Below, piece after piece: positions 52,746 through 62,756 of a stretch of DNA of 64,000 bases. Both the position numbers and the translations under genes were made by a program. Position 1 is the stretch's first letter, and each line of letters starts with the position of its first letter. Source of the stretch: Eutreptiella sp. 'Long Island Sound 2002' (taxonomy: Eukaryota > Euglenozoa > Euglenophyceae > Eutreptiales > Eutreptiaceae); the NCBI GenBank assembly GCA_964036045.1, contig OZ038382.1, positions 135,770,442-135,834,441 of the forward strand. Direction: 5' to 3'. The notes beneath the pieces were generated by a model, which did not search any database, was not told the DNA's origin, and worked only from the letters and a program-made list of their open reading frames with translations.

Positions 52746-55424
52746 TCACGTACACGTTGCTTTCCTTTTTCGTTCTAGTCTTTGTTGTCCTCGTTCATCT
52801 AGCAACGTTCGTGCTTCGGAAGCAGCGTTGATGAAAGTGTCTTCATCCAATGCGGGTTGTAGCACAGCGTCAATGATATCCCCTTCCATTTCTTGTCTTT
52901 CACGGGTGTGTGTATCTGTACCCCTACATTGCCTTTTGCGGGCTCCTGGAGACGGTGTATCGATAGGTCGTTTGCCAATCAAGTGGGGCTCGACGATGGA
53001 AGCATGTTGTACATTCTCTTCTTGCCCGGCATTGCTGGGATTATGTTTGCAACTTGCTTCATGCAGTCGTCGATGATGTGGAGTGGCGAACACCCGACCC
53101 CATTGCCTGCCGCAAGGAAATGTTCCTTTTTTAGGGGACTTCTTGGATCCCTTGCGATGCATTCTCTTGTCGTGGCCTCTCATGTCGTAGTCAATATCCC
53201 ATTCACGGTACATGGCCTTCAACAAGTTGTGAGCATTCTCATAGCTCGTTTTCAACATATATCGAACAACCATGACTTTGGGAACAAGTGACTTCAATCG
53301 ACCCCGCCAATCTTCCGGTCCCTCTTCATGGTTCCGCAAGCGAATAACACGAAGACCATCACCTGTGCGAACCCGGCTAATGCCCACGTAGAAGGCGTTG
53401 TACGTCAACGCAGGTAGGCTCTTGTCATCCACGACCAAAATGATTTTATCCATTGACCTACATTGCACCCCATGATATGTTGATCCAAAGGTCAATCGGA
53501 AGGGATGTGCGTGAGTGTACAAAGACCCACCGCCTTTGGTGCGCACAGCAATGTACCGATGAATGTTTATCTTGCGTTGCACTTGCATGAGAGGAACAAC
53601 GACCTTTGATGCATCCTCATGTTGCATTCCACTTGTACTTAAGGCCGAAGCATCAATGGCAATGGTGACACAAAATGGTGGGAACTCAAGCATCACTACG
53701 TTACCAGCACGCGCATCACGGATCTCTTGCGCTCTACTTTGCGCTTCATCGGCATGCAGGACAATGCTATGCAACCGTCCTTGGGTGCCGTTGGACAATC
53801 CTTTCTCTGGTCTTAAATTGCTTGTGAGGCAACAAGGTGCTTGTGGGACAAAGTATGCGGTCATGTCTTTCACCGTGTCATATATGAAATTTGAATTGTG
53901 TCCAAACTTCTTTTCATACTTGTCAACCATTGGCAACCTCCAAGCTACAATGGGCAATCCTCGAGCAATAGCAAATCGTTGAAGCATGACTTCATTCACA
54001 GCATGAACGGTCTTTTGATCAGTGCTAACAATTGTGGTTTCTTGCCAGGTAGGGTCCTTGAATTCCTCTGGGGTGATTTCCACGATGGTATCCAAGAATT
54101 CCATGCGTGTTTGCAGAGCACTAGTGGTCCACTCACGGAAGGCGGATACCGATGCAGCATATTGTGGATCCGTGGCTCTATGTTGTTTCACGAGACTCAC
54201 CTCATCAAACTTTTGGAACAGTTCCCGGCCAAATACATCATTCAAGTCTTGCCCACCAACTTGGGCTTTTACGGATCCAAACAATTCCGTTTGACCAACG
54301 GGCGTTAATTGCACGAAATCACCCATCAATACCACGCACATACCGCCAAATGGTTTATCTTGGCATTGCATGATCTCACATAGGCGGCTATGAATATCCC
54401 GTAGCATGCGACAACCAACCATTGAGACTTCATCCACTATCAACACTTTGCAACTTTCAAAAAGTTTACGCAAACGGTGCAACTTTGCCTTGTCGCTCTC
54501 GCATTGTAGCGTTTCACTGTCTCCATCAAAAATAGCAAGGCCCAATGCATGATGGATGGTAGATCCCTTTGCCAGATTACTTGCGGCGATTCCTGATGGA
54601 GCAACAAATCGCACAACGTTCCAACCAAAGGTTTGTCGTAATCTTGTATGGATTTCCCGTGCCACCCAACTCTTTCCCGTTCCTCCGCCAGCATGTAGGA
54701 AGACTAAAGGTGCAATTGGCTTTGCGGATGAGTCGCACGTGGCCTCTAACCTCACGTAATTTGTGATCCTATCGATGATCTCTTCTTGATCTGGACTTCC
54801 TGTTGATCTCATGTGACCAGCACATGTGGAAGAAACACCTGTCTCCGGTGACTCCTCCTCAGCCTTGATATCATCAAATACTCTTTGGGCATGGGAGTAA
54901 ATATAATCTCCATGTGGGTAATGATCATCATCGCCCAAAGCATAAAGAAACTTTGTTTCTTTTTCCCGTGAGGCATGACTCATTGCCGGTGCTAACCCCA
55001 ATTGCAAATTGAAGGCTTCTTTGAGGATATCAAACTCCTCACTTGAAGCCGAACGTCCTCTTTTATTTGCGTTTTGGGCTCTTTGAATTGCTTCTTGCAT
55101 ACCCTGCACCGCTTCGGCGAACCTGGTATCTTTCACGTCCGTTCTCGTTTCCTTCAGCTCCGCCATCTCCTTACCCGCGTTGAAATCAATATCCAACGGG
55201 TGCCTCACACCCCAAATCTTCCTACAACGCTTTCGAATGTCATCCGTCAATGACTTTCGCAAGCGATCATAGTGCCCAATCTTCTTCAACCGGACAACCA
55301 TGGAATGCCGACTGCGCTCCAAGTAGCTTGCATGTGCGGTCTTGCAATGTTCCTCCCATTGCAAGTAATCGTTCCAAGTGATTTGGGGCGGTAGTTCAAT
55401 ATCCCAAGGAACGAAATTGCACAT
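52746..55424 (-). CDS. Helitron PIF1-type helicase
   Basis: 892 codons from ATG 55424 to TGA. The protein would unwind DNA 5'-3' during rolling-circle transposition; that is family knowledge. The first ~200 residues link to Rep (NFVPWDIELPPQ, KTAHASYLERSRH, then a charged stretch). Walker A is HAGGGTGKSWVAREIH with the Lys at residue 251. Walker B is LIVDEVSMVG with Asp-Glu at 331-332. GDFVQLTPVGQ follows, and the C-terminal motif FYVGISRVRTGDG has its Tyr at 679. The C-terminus carries HRRLHEASC, a possible Cys/His element, and a basic tail. The frame is the same as that of Rep: only TGA and four codons separate them, so the two were almost certainly one RepHel protein of about 2650 residues, as is usual in Helitrons. 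No internal stop interrupts the helicase. Confidence 0.9.
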   Translation of the reverse strand: MCNFVPWDIELPPQITWNDYLQWEEHCKTAHASYLERSRHSMVVRLKKIGHYDRLRKSLTDDIRKRCRKIWGVRHPLDIDFNAGKEMAELKETRTDVKDTRFAEAVQGMQEAIQRAQNANKRGRSASSEEFDILKEAFNLQLGLAPAMSHASREKETKFLYALGDDDHYPHGDYIYSHAQRVFDDIKAEEESPETGVSSTCAGHMRSTGSPDQEEIIDRITNYVRLEATCDSSAKPIAPLVFLHAGGGTGKSWVAREIHTRLRQTFGWNVVRFVAPSGIAASNLAKGSTIHHALGLAIFDGDSETLQCESDKAKLHRLRKLFESCKVLIVDEVSMVGCRMLRDIHSRLCEIMQCQDKPFGGMCVVLMGDFVQLTPVGQTELFGSVKAQVGGQDLNDVFGRELFQKFDEVSLVKQHRATDPQYAASVSAFREWTTSALQTRMEFLDTIVEITPEEFKDPTWQETTIVSTDQKTVHAVNEVMLQRFAIARGLPIVAWRLPMVDKYEKKFGHNSNFIYDTVKDMTAYFVPQAPCCLTSNLRPEKGLSNGTQGRLHSIVLHADEAQSRAQEIRDARAGNVVMLEFPPFCVTIAIDASALSTSGMQHEDASKVVVPLMQVQRKINIHRYIAVRTKGGGSLYTHAHPFRLTFGSTYHGVQCRSMDKIILVVDDKSLPALTYNAFYVGISRVRTGDGLRVIRLRNHEEGPEDWRGRLKSLVPKVMVVRYMLKTSYENAHNLLKAMYREWDIDYDMRGHDKRMHRKGSKKSPKKGTFPCGRQWGRVFATPHHRRLHEASCKHNPSNAGQEENVQHASIVEPHLIGKRPIDTPSPGARKRQCRGTDTHTRERQEMEGDIIDAVLQPALDEDTFINAASEARTLLDERGQQRLERKRKATCT

Positions 55425-55436
55425 GACAAACTTGGC

Positions 55437-58400
55437 TCATGCCTTCCCTGTGCGAGCACTACCATCCACACCGGGCCACACGGGCATGCGCTTCCCTGCC
55501 AAGATAGGGCACCTAGATTGTGACACTAGGTATTGCACGTAATTACTATCATCAAGCACATGCCGGGGATGGAAATCAAACATGGCATTTTCAGGGCGTC
55601 CATCATTGACTCCGTCGGTCACTTCAATAGGGTCCGTTGCACGCCGTTGCTCTACTTTGATGAGACAATAATACTCAAGAGCGCAAAGGGCCCTAAGTCG
55701 CTTCCCACGACAAGCATAATTGATGGCGGGCGTGACAGCAATTCGCCTGGCATCCGATCCTTCACCCACTGTGTAAAGGTACGCTCGGCATGTTGCATCC
55801 GCATCGGATTGTGCCACATCCATTGTCAAAGAGTTCAGGTGTTCCACAAGAGTATTGTTGTCTTCTTGGTCATCCTCTGAAGAAACTGTGCCATTGTCAT
55901 TGGGAGGCGGATGTGTTGGCATTTGTGATGCTTGTTGCACATCAACATTTAATGTTGGCAAGAGATCATCATCCACCACATCTGAGCTAGATGACGAAAT
56001 GGATGGCGCATCTACACAAATATTCTGCAAATTTGCATGACCTTCATCATCACTTGTACTCTTCCCGCCTCCATCTTCCAACATTCCACTGAATAAAGTA
56101 GGATCGGTGGTTACTGTGCTCCAAGGATGCACAACGGCAAACTTGTGAGAGCAATGCCATGAGGCATATCCCAACAAGGAGACGGCTGCCATTTGCGCGC
56201 TAAATTCCACCTTCTTGTCCAACGAATCGATGATGCGTTTTGGCAACAAGACCTCCTTCTCTCCGGGTTGTGCAAACTCTGTGGTGTCCATTTTGTCCAC
56301 CTCACGAGTCACGTGACGCATTGTGCTCAACACATTGGCAATCCTTACTCGATTTTTGCTACAGTAACCAACAACGTATTTGGCCACAGCAACCAGCACG
56401 TCCTCACCTCCGAGGAATTGCACATTTGTGTTGCTAGCATACAGGTAGGCCAACAGTTTGTTGGTTTCAACCACACGTCCATCACAACGATGTGGCCGCC
56501 GCAACTCCCATATGACCAGAACACAGCTTACCTTTTCATCATTGGCATCGAATTCTACTTCCGACTCATACATCCGGATGCTGTGCCTTCCCGAAGGGGT
56601 ATGATACGCCACAAAGAAATGTGGCCGTGTTTCACTGTACCCTTCTCCTGCTGCACGAGGCAACCCAAAACGGCACCCGCTCTTTCCTCCTGGTGGTTTA
56701 CCGCAACTAGCAATGAGACACCTGTGGATTTGAATGTGTCCAAAGACCTTGGAGGCAAATTGTTCAATTTCCCGTGCCGCTTCATGGGGGTCGTCCGGCA
56801 ATGGAGGCAAAAGTTGCTTCTCCTCTAACATACGTGGGGCGTCAACCTTGTGCTTTAGTCTATGTTCATAATCCTGGTGAATATGGGCATCCAATGCGGC
56901 ACATATTTGTTGGTCCAACACCGTGGCAACAGCTTTCACAAGCTCGCTATTCCCCACAACCATGTCCAACAACCATGGGGGAATGCCACCCCAAAAGAGA
57001 CCATGGAAATGGAGAGAGCCTCGGCCTTGGCACTGGTAGCATGTGCAATGGGCCACACATGTACCAAATAGACCCTTCTTACGGTTGCACACCGCACGAT
57101 CTTTTTTGGTTTGCTTGGAACTCGGAACACCTAGCAAAACCTCCAAGAAAGCCCGCACTTGTCGCTCAAAAATGCGTGCGGCGGCCACAGGGTTCTTGGA
57201 TAACGCTTCAAATTGCCGCGAAACCTCCGGCAATGGAACACGGGCTTGGCGATCACCCATCGACAAACATAAAGACAACTCGTTGTCTATATCATTTGGT
57301 GCAACCGTGTAGAAGAGACTTGGAGGCCCGAAGAACAGCATCATACTATTCATCTTCCCCATCACGGCATACCGCTCCGAAGTGCTGAAGGGCACCGCTG
57401 CATGGCAAGTCCGGAACAAAGGCATGAATGTGTGCACAAGGTGTCGCGCTTCTTTTCCATGGGGGTTTGCTTCTGCCTTCTTCAAATCTTCCTCAAGATT
57501 GGGCGTGTTGATGGCCGTCTCAAGTGCCTTCATTCGATTGGGATTGGCATAAATGGCATCCCTAACACTTCGCAATGCGGTGTGGCGGAACTTTTGATTA
57601 AAGAGCAACAAACAAAAGTCGCGGGCCTCAGCAAACCGATTATCATATTGCAACAACATGTGCCTTGTATCCGCTTCCGAAACTCCACATGGCCGCTTGA
57701 TACCACTTCCAAACATAAACAACGAGGGAAAGGACAACGTCAAAAGGCGGTCATTGGCCTCAAACTCGTTCATGCCAACTTCTTCTCGTCGAACTATACT
57801 GTTACGACGGTCGGCTAGCATCTCCTTGATAGATTGAAGAACTTGTGGCACATCGTTCCCATCTCGATTCAATAATGCTCCATCCGATAGCATAACGGCA
57901 TCCAATATTACCTCACCATCATCCAAGTCACCTTTTCTTGCTCCTGCAATGTCCGCACCGGATTGCTTTTCGGCTGCAATCACGTCTGGATGATCACCAA
58001 TGGACATATTGTCAAATACGGCATTTGGAAAATCAACCACTTCAGGTGGTGCAACCTCCAAGATTTCGACGTTGGCATATTCCGGATGGATCACTTTCAA
58101 AACTCGCAACCATTGAACCACTCGATCCCATCGCGGTGTGAAGATTCGCTCTACTCGTTCTTTGCAGTGTTGATCACGACGCATAGCCTCCGCATCACGG
58201 CGCGGTCCCACAAAAATGACCTTCGTACCCACAAGAGCCTCTACATCCGGTAGACGTGCTGCCAACACTTCGGGTCCATCATGCGGTACAGAAATAGCGT
58301 GCCCTCGAACACCCCATTGCGATGTTGCACCATTCTTGGCACTAACAAGCTTCACAGTGTTTACTGTCGTCCGCACTCGTCCCAACATACGCTCCTCCAA

Positions 58401-60686
58401 ATCCGTTAATTCCGGTAAGTCGCATCGCTTACCAAAATGCTTGCCACTAGCAATGGCATTTGGTGGCACTTGACCTTTCTTGGGATGAAACAAACTCCGA
58501 TGACATGAATTACACAATTGCACTGCACCATTAGATACAAGATCATGGTGCAACCAATATAGCCTTGTGTCTTGTTCAAAGACCGCGGCATACTTGCGAT
58601 ACTGAATGGGAATCCCATGGTACCATGAAATTTGTTCTGCGTCCAACCTTAAAAGCTCCAACTTAGATACCTCCACTTCCTTCACTTGCTGGAAGTCCCG
58701 CACTCCACAGCACCCGCAAGTTTGAATGTCCTCGCATACTCCCACTTTTTTGTGCCACTCTTTGGCCAACGCCACCATATCCACGGTGTCCATCTTCTCA
58801 TCCAGTATAGCTCGCACCAAGGCCTCCAAAGACTCACAACTCTCCAAATTGGCTGCGGGTTGAACCGGAAATCTGTCCATCCTGGTTTGCTCCCAAAACC
58901 CCCGCACAGTCGAAGCAAGGGATGTGCCAACCTTTGATCCCGTAAACTCATCAGGTGATGGGCTTGCAACCGATTGCAGCATGGCTTTCTCTTCTTCATC
59001 CACAACGGAACCGGAGGGTTCTATCTCATCGCCTCTCTCCCACATGTGTTGAATGGCTTGCGTTGACTGGCTGGCCAAGGTTTCACGTGCATAATTCAAA
59101 GCACGCCGAACGGCCCCAGCTTGCCCTGCCCGTTGCTTATCCTCCTTAGCGCCAGCTTGGCCCCCCACTTGCCCCGCCCGCTGCTTGTCCTCCTTAGGGC
59201 TAGCCTGTCCCGCCCGCTGTTTGTCCTCCTTGGAGCCCGCTTGCCCTGCCCGCTGCTTGTCCTCCTTGGAGCCCGCTTGCCCTGCCCGCTGCTTGTCCTC
59301 TCGGGATGCCACCACACCACCTGCTTGCCTTGCCCGTTGCTTGTCCTCCTTGGAGCCTGCTTGCCCTGCACGCTGCTTGTTCTCCTTGGAGCCCGCTTGC
59401 CCTTCCCGCTGCTTGTCCTCCCGGGGTGCCACCACACCGCCCGCTTGCCCTGCCCGCTGCTTGTTCTCCTTGGCGCCCGCTTGCCCTGCCCGCTGCTTGT
59501 TCTCCTTGGAGCCCGCTTGCCCTGCGCGCTGCTTGTTCTCCTTGGAGCCCGCTTGCCCTGCCCGCTGCTTGTCCTCCCAGGGTGCCACCACACCGCCCGC
59601 TTGCCCTGCCCGCTGCTTGTTCTCCTTGGACCCCGCTTGCCCTGCCCGCTGCTTGTTCTCCTTGGCGCCCGCTTGCCCTGCCCGCTGCTTGTTCTCCTTG
59701 GAGCCCGCTTGCCTTGCGCGCTGCTTGTTCTCCTTGGAGCCCGCTTGCCCTGCCCGCTGCTTGTCCTCCCGGGGTGCCACCACACCGCCCGCTTGCCCTG
59801 CCCGCTGCTTGTCCTCCTTGGAGCCCGCTTGCCCTGCCCGCTGCTTGTCCTCTCGGGATGCCACCACACCACCTGCTTGCCTTGCCCGTTGCTTGTCCTC
59901 CTTGGAGCCTGCTTGCCCTGCACGCTGCTTGTTCTCCTTGGAGCCCGCTTGCCCTTCCCGCTGCTTGTCCTCCCGGGGTGCCACCACACCGCCCGCTTGC
60001 CCTGCCCGCTGCTTGTTCTCCTTGGCGCCCGCTTGCCCTGCCCGCTGCTTGTTCTCCTTGGAGCCCGCTTGCCCTGCGCGCTGCTTGTTCTCCTTGGAGC
60101 CCGCTTGCCCTGCCCGCTGCTTGTCCTCCCGGGGTGCCACCACACCGCCCGCTTGCCCTGCCCGCTGCTTGTTCTCCTTGGAGCCCGCTTGCCCTGCGCG
60201 CTTTTTGTCCTCCTTAGATTGTGATGCGTTACAAGTGGAGCAAACAAAGCCTCGACTCTTCATCATGTTGTATGTACGATCAAAATTGGTGGTACAACCC
60301 CAACAGTGCCAACGCATCACACAAATTGAGGAAATGAGGGGGTCGTCTACATGCACGACGTTGTCCACAGGCACCCCCAACCAATCACATCCATATTCGG
60401 CCGCAAGTTGATTGCAATGCAACGTGGTAACGGATGGGCGACCGTCTTTTCCTTTCGCATTATCCTCTTTCCCTTGTGGTGGACATTGTTTTGAACACTT
60501 GTGCTTTCCCGGACCAAACTTCTTCATGTTATCAAACCGTACATTCTTGGATTCTCCACAAGATGCACAAGTCCACCGCATGACCACCTTGGCCTTCATG
60601 TCTTGGTTGTCTTGGCGTACCCACTTCCATCCCCATAGGCGAGCCACATCATGACAATCTTTGTCGGTCAGTGAAGGCGTAGGCAT
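55437..60686 (-). CDS. Helitron Rep protein (N-terminal part of RepHel)
   Basis: 1749 codons from the first ATG at 60686 (an upstream TTG at 60713 is in frame but less likely). Residues 40-68 and 128-152 form two zinc-ribbon-like Cys quartets (C40, C43, C64, C68 and C128, C131, C149, C152). Residues ~156-530 are 12-16-residue repeats rich in Lys, Gln, Arg, Ala and Gly. Residues ~650-800 have CGCCGVRDF and LCNSCHRSLFHPKKG as in the DUF6570 domain often found in Helitrons. A Helitron-like N domain follows (SFPSLFMFGSG). The HUH nuclease motif LHFHG has His at 1226 and 1228, and the two-tyrosine motif YVVGYCSK has Tyr at 1437 and 1441. It nicks DNA and joins strands in rolling-circle transposition. 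The frame ends at TGA 55437-55439, four codons before the helicase ATG, in the same frame. Confidence 0.88.
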   Translation of the reverse strand: MPTPSLTDKDCHDVARLWGWKWVRQDNQDMKAKVVMRWTCASCGESKNVRFDNMKKFGPGKHKCSKQCPPQGKEDNAKGKDGRPSVTTLHCNQLAAEYGCDWLGVPVDNVVHVDDPLISSICVMRWHCWGCTTNFDRTYNMMKSRGFVCSTCNASQSKEDKKRAGQAGSKENKQRAGQAGGVVAPREDKQRAGQAGSKENKQRAGQAGSKENKQRAGQAGAKENKQRAGQAGGVVAPREDKQREGQAGSKENKQRAGQAGSKEDKQRARQAGGVVASREDKQRAGQAGSKEDKQRAGQAGGVVAPREDKQRAGQAGSKENKQRARQAGSKENKQRAGQAGAKENKQRAGQAGSKENKQRAGQAGGVVAPWEDKQRAGQAGSKENKQRAGQAGSKENKQRAGQAGAKENKQRAGQAGGVVAPREDKQREGQAGSKENKQRAGQAGSKEDKQRARQAGGVVASREDKQRAGQAGSKEDKQRAGQAGSKEDKQRAGQASPKEDKQRAGQVGGQAGAKEDKQRAGQAGAVRRALNYARETLASQSTQAIQHMWERGDEIEPSGSVVDEEEKAMLQSVASPSPDEFTGSKVGTSLASTVRGFWEQTRMDRFPVQPAANLESCESLEALVRAILDEKMDTVDMVALAKEWHKKVGVCEDIQTCGCCGVRDFQQVKEVEVSKLELLRLDAEQISWYHGIPIQYRKYAAVFEQDTRLYWLHHDLVSNGAVQLCNSCHRSLFHPKKGQVPPNAIASGKHFGKRCDLPELTDLEERMLGRVRTTVNTVKLVSAKNGATSQWGVRGHAISVPHDGPEVLAARLPDVEALVGTKVIFVGPRRDAEAMRRDQHCKERVERIFTPRWDRVVQWLRVLKVIHPEYANVEILEVAPPEVVDFPNAVFDNMSIGDHPDVIAAEKQSGADIAGARKGDLDDGEVILDAVMLSDGALLNRDGNDVPQVLQSIKEMLADRRNSIVRREEVGMNEFEANDRLLTLSFPSLFMFGSGIKRPCGVSEADTRHMLLQYDNRFAEARDFCLLLFNQKFRHTALRSVRDAIYANPNRMKALETAINTPNLEEDLKKAEANPHGKEARHLVHTFMPLFRTCHAAVPFSTSERYAVMGKMNSMMLFFGPPSLFYTVAPNDIDNELSLCLSMGDRQARVPLPEVSRQFEALSKNPVAAARIFERQVRAFLEVLLGVPSSKQTKKDRAVCNRKKGLFGTCVAHCTCYQCQGRGSLHFHGLFWGGIPPWLLDMVVGNSELVKAVATVLDQQICAALDAHIHQDYEHRLKHKVDAPRMLEEKQLLPPLPDDPHEAAREIEQFASKVFGHIQIHRCLIASCGKPPGGKSGCRFGLPRAAGEGYSETRPHFFVAYHTPSGRHSIRMYESEVEFDANDEKVSCVLVIWELRRPHRCDGRVVETNKLLAYLYASNTNVQFLGGEDVLVAVAKYVVGYCSKNRVRIANVLSTMRHVTREVDKMDTTEFAQPGEKEVLLPKRIIDSLDKKVEFSAQMAAVSLLGYASWHCSHKFAVVHPWSTVTTDPTLFSGMLEDGGGKSTSDDEGHANLQNICVDAPSISSSSSDVVDDDLLPTLNVDVQQASQMPTHPPPNDNGTVSSEDDQEDNNTLVEHLNSLTMDVAQSDADATCRAYLYTVGEGSDARRIAVTPAINYACRGKRLRALCALEYYCLIKVEQRRATDPIEVTDGVNDGRPENAMFDFHPRHVLDDSNYVQYLVSQSRCPILAGKRMPVWPGVDGSARTGKA
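59115..60215 (-). repeat. Intragenic 36/48-bp repeats in Rep
   Basis: About 28 units encode SKENKQRAGQAG-like 12-mers and GVVAPREDKQRAGQAG-like 16-mers. All lengths are multiples of three, so the Rep frame is kept. A larger block repeats at an offset of 552 bases (for example TCGGGATGCCACCACACC at 59301 and 59853), giving a second level of repetition. The repeats also keep several other frames open, among them a 408-codon plus-strand one. Confidence 0.92.
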
Positions 60687-60815
60687 GTGTCCAAATAAAA
60701 AAATCCACACCAAAGGATGGTGACAAAAATAGCAACAAAGCGTCCATAAAGGGATACAAATTGGGAACTAACCAAAGCATGGTCAAACATCATTCGAAAG
60801 TGAAATGGCTTGATT

Positions 60816-61421
60816 GCCGTGAGAAAGCCTACACGGCGACCAAGGTACCCACATAACAAGCACGTTTTGATGCCATGAGAAAGCCTACATGGCAACAAAG
60901 GCACATATGCAGCAAGTGCACTCATCAAACAAACACTTGTGTTCCCTCATCGGACAAAGTCAATATTAGTTTGATTGCCGTGAGAAAGCCTACACGGCAA
61001 CCAAGGTACGTACATAACAATCCGCTTGGATGCCATGAGAAAGCCTACATGGCAACAAAGGCACATATGGATTGACAGGTGTTGCGAGCTGCTTGCTCCT
61101 ACCCATTATTCGCCCCGAATGGACCACGGGAAGACACAGCGGTGCGGAAGATGCCTTCTCCATCACTCATTTGCAATCATTTGATTGTCTAATCGTTAAC
61201 ACAGCGACCAAGGTACCCACATAACAAGCACGTTTTGATGCCACGAGAAAGCCTATATGGCAACAAAGGCACATATGCAGCAATTGCACTCATCAAACAA
61301 ACACTTGTGTTCCCTCATCGGACAAAGTCAATATTAGTTTGATTGCCGTGAGAAAGCCTACACGGCAACCAAGGTACGTACATAACAATCCGCTTGGATG
61401 CCATGAGAAAGCCTACATGGC
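60816..61421. repeat. Family of seven small hairpins with paired changes
   Basis: Seven 22-base hairpins with the loop AGAAAGCCTA or AGAAAGCCTAT-like sequence lie at 60816, 60872, 60977, 61032, 61240, 61345 and 61400. Two stem types alternate: GCCGTG/CACGGC and GCCATG/CATGGC. Only the copy at 61240 breaks the pairing. Confidence 0.8.
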
Positions 61422-61468
61422 AACAAAGGCACATATGGATTGACAGGTGTTGCGAGCTGCTTGCTCTT
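60841..61468 (+). repeat. 368-bp direct repeat upstream of the Helitron genes
   Basis: The segment 60838-61100 recurs at 61206-61468 with few changes (offset 368). It includes GCACATATGCAGCAA, TTGTGTTCCCTCATCGGAC and three hairpins per copy. About 100 bases separate the copies. Confidence 0.8.
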
Positions 61469-62756
61469 ACCGTGTGCGCTCTTGACCACTAACTCAAAAA
61501 CGCTCATTATTCACCCCAAATGGACCACGGGAAAACAGTGCGGTGCGGAAGATGCCTTCTTCATCACTCATTTGCAATCCTTTGATTGTCTAATCGTTGT
61601 GCAAGAACAACAGCGTTGAGTGGAATCGCCTACTGGACAAACCAACGATCGTCCTAAGACAATTGTCCTGAAAACAACCGAAAAATGGCCATTTTTGGAT
61701 ACTAAATCGGCCATAGAACGGGCTAGACGGCTCGAAACGGCACGACCTGTTTGCCGTCATGCGCCTCTGCTCCCCGGTCGTTTTGAGCTACTTGGATGCC
61801 GAGCCACGGTGTATCACCTACTAGACAAACAAAGGATTGTTGTGAGTTTTCGGACGATTGTCCCGAAAACAACCCAAAAACGGCCATTTTTGGACACTAA
61901 TTTGGCCGTAAAACGGGCTAGACGGATCGGAACGGCACAAAACGTGTTTCTCGTGTTGCGCGTTTGCTTCCCAGAGCTACTTGATGCCGGTTTTCAGCCA
62001 CAATATAGCGGCTACTAGACAAACCAACGATCATACTGAGTTTTCACGACGATTGTCCTGTAAACGGCCAAAAACAGCCCAAAAAACGGCCATTTTGGGA
62101 GACTAAATCGGCCGTAGAACGGACTAGACGCCTCGAAATGCAACCAAAGTTGTTTGTGGTGATGCGCCTTGGCTCCGCGGTCGTTTTGAGCTACTTGGAA
62201 GCGGGTTTTGAGCCGCAGTGTGGTCTCAAGGACTTTTTAAGCGCCTGCTGATGCTTGTTGCGATGGTCCTGAAATGCGGCTGGAAAACGGCTCATTTTCA
62301 CCTCAAAATGGACCACTCCGTGGCACCACGGCGTGGTACACACCTTATTGAACACCCATTTGCCATCCTTTGATAGCCCAATCGCCATGAAAGAGCAACG
62401 GCCCTCATCGGAAACACCTGCTTGGTGCAGCGGCGATCGTCCTGAACTTTCAGGACGATCGTCCTGAAAACAGCCGAAAACAGCCCAAAAACGGCCATTT
62501 TTGGACACTCAATGGGCCTTAGGACGGGCTAGACGGCTCGAAACGCAACGAAACTTGTTTGTGGTGATGCGCCTTGGCTCCCCGGTCGTTTTGAGCTACT
62601 TGGATGCCGGTTTTGAGCCGCGGTGTGGTCGCAAGGACTTTTTATGCGCCTGCTGCTTGCTGCTGCTGCTTGCTGCTGCTGCTTGCTAAAACGTGTTGCT
62701 CAGCCTTGACCCCTAAAAGGTGGTATAAAACCTCGGCAGGGTAAACCCAGCTCGGT
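61469..62756 (+). repeat. Further copies of the ~600-bp family
   Basis: From about 61620 decayed pieces occur, and from about 62030 a nearly complete direct unit runs to the GCTGCTTGCTGCTGC tract and GGTAAACCCAGCTCGGTAA at 62756. The CAGGACGATCGTCCTG palindrome is intact at about 62452-62467. Confidence 0.85.

Larger units (their letters stand above)
52207..60713 (-). mobile_element. Helitron (rolling-circle transposon), right limit unknown
   Basis: It encodes on the minus strand a Rep with HUH and two-tyrosine motifs and a PIF1-type helicase, the two activities that define Helitrons. The left limit given here is the candidate 3' terminus described at 52207-52231. The 5' terminus (expected to start TC after an A) was not found and may lie beyond 60713, possibly past the hairpin repeats at 60816. 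The coding potential is broken by one TGA between Rep and helicase. Confidence 0.75.

Noticed and set aside
52467-52778. 103-codon acidic plus-strand frame
   Set aside because: It is antisense to the more convincing minus-strand ORF and the helicase end.
4048-55439. Reassigned stop codons (stops inside otherwise clear frames at 4048, 19320, 21198, 21630, 25216, 26063, 52412 and 55437)
   Set aside because: All three stop codons occur, and mostly in copies that also have frame changes. The ~2650-codon Helitron frame has no TAG or TAA and a single TGA. Decay explains this better than a variant code.
59185-60411. 408-codon plus-strand frame of Cys/Pro/Leu-rich repeats
   Set aside because: It is the antisense of the Rep repeat domain, kept open by the 36/48-bp periodicity.
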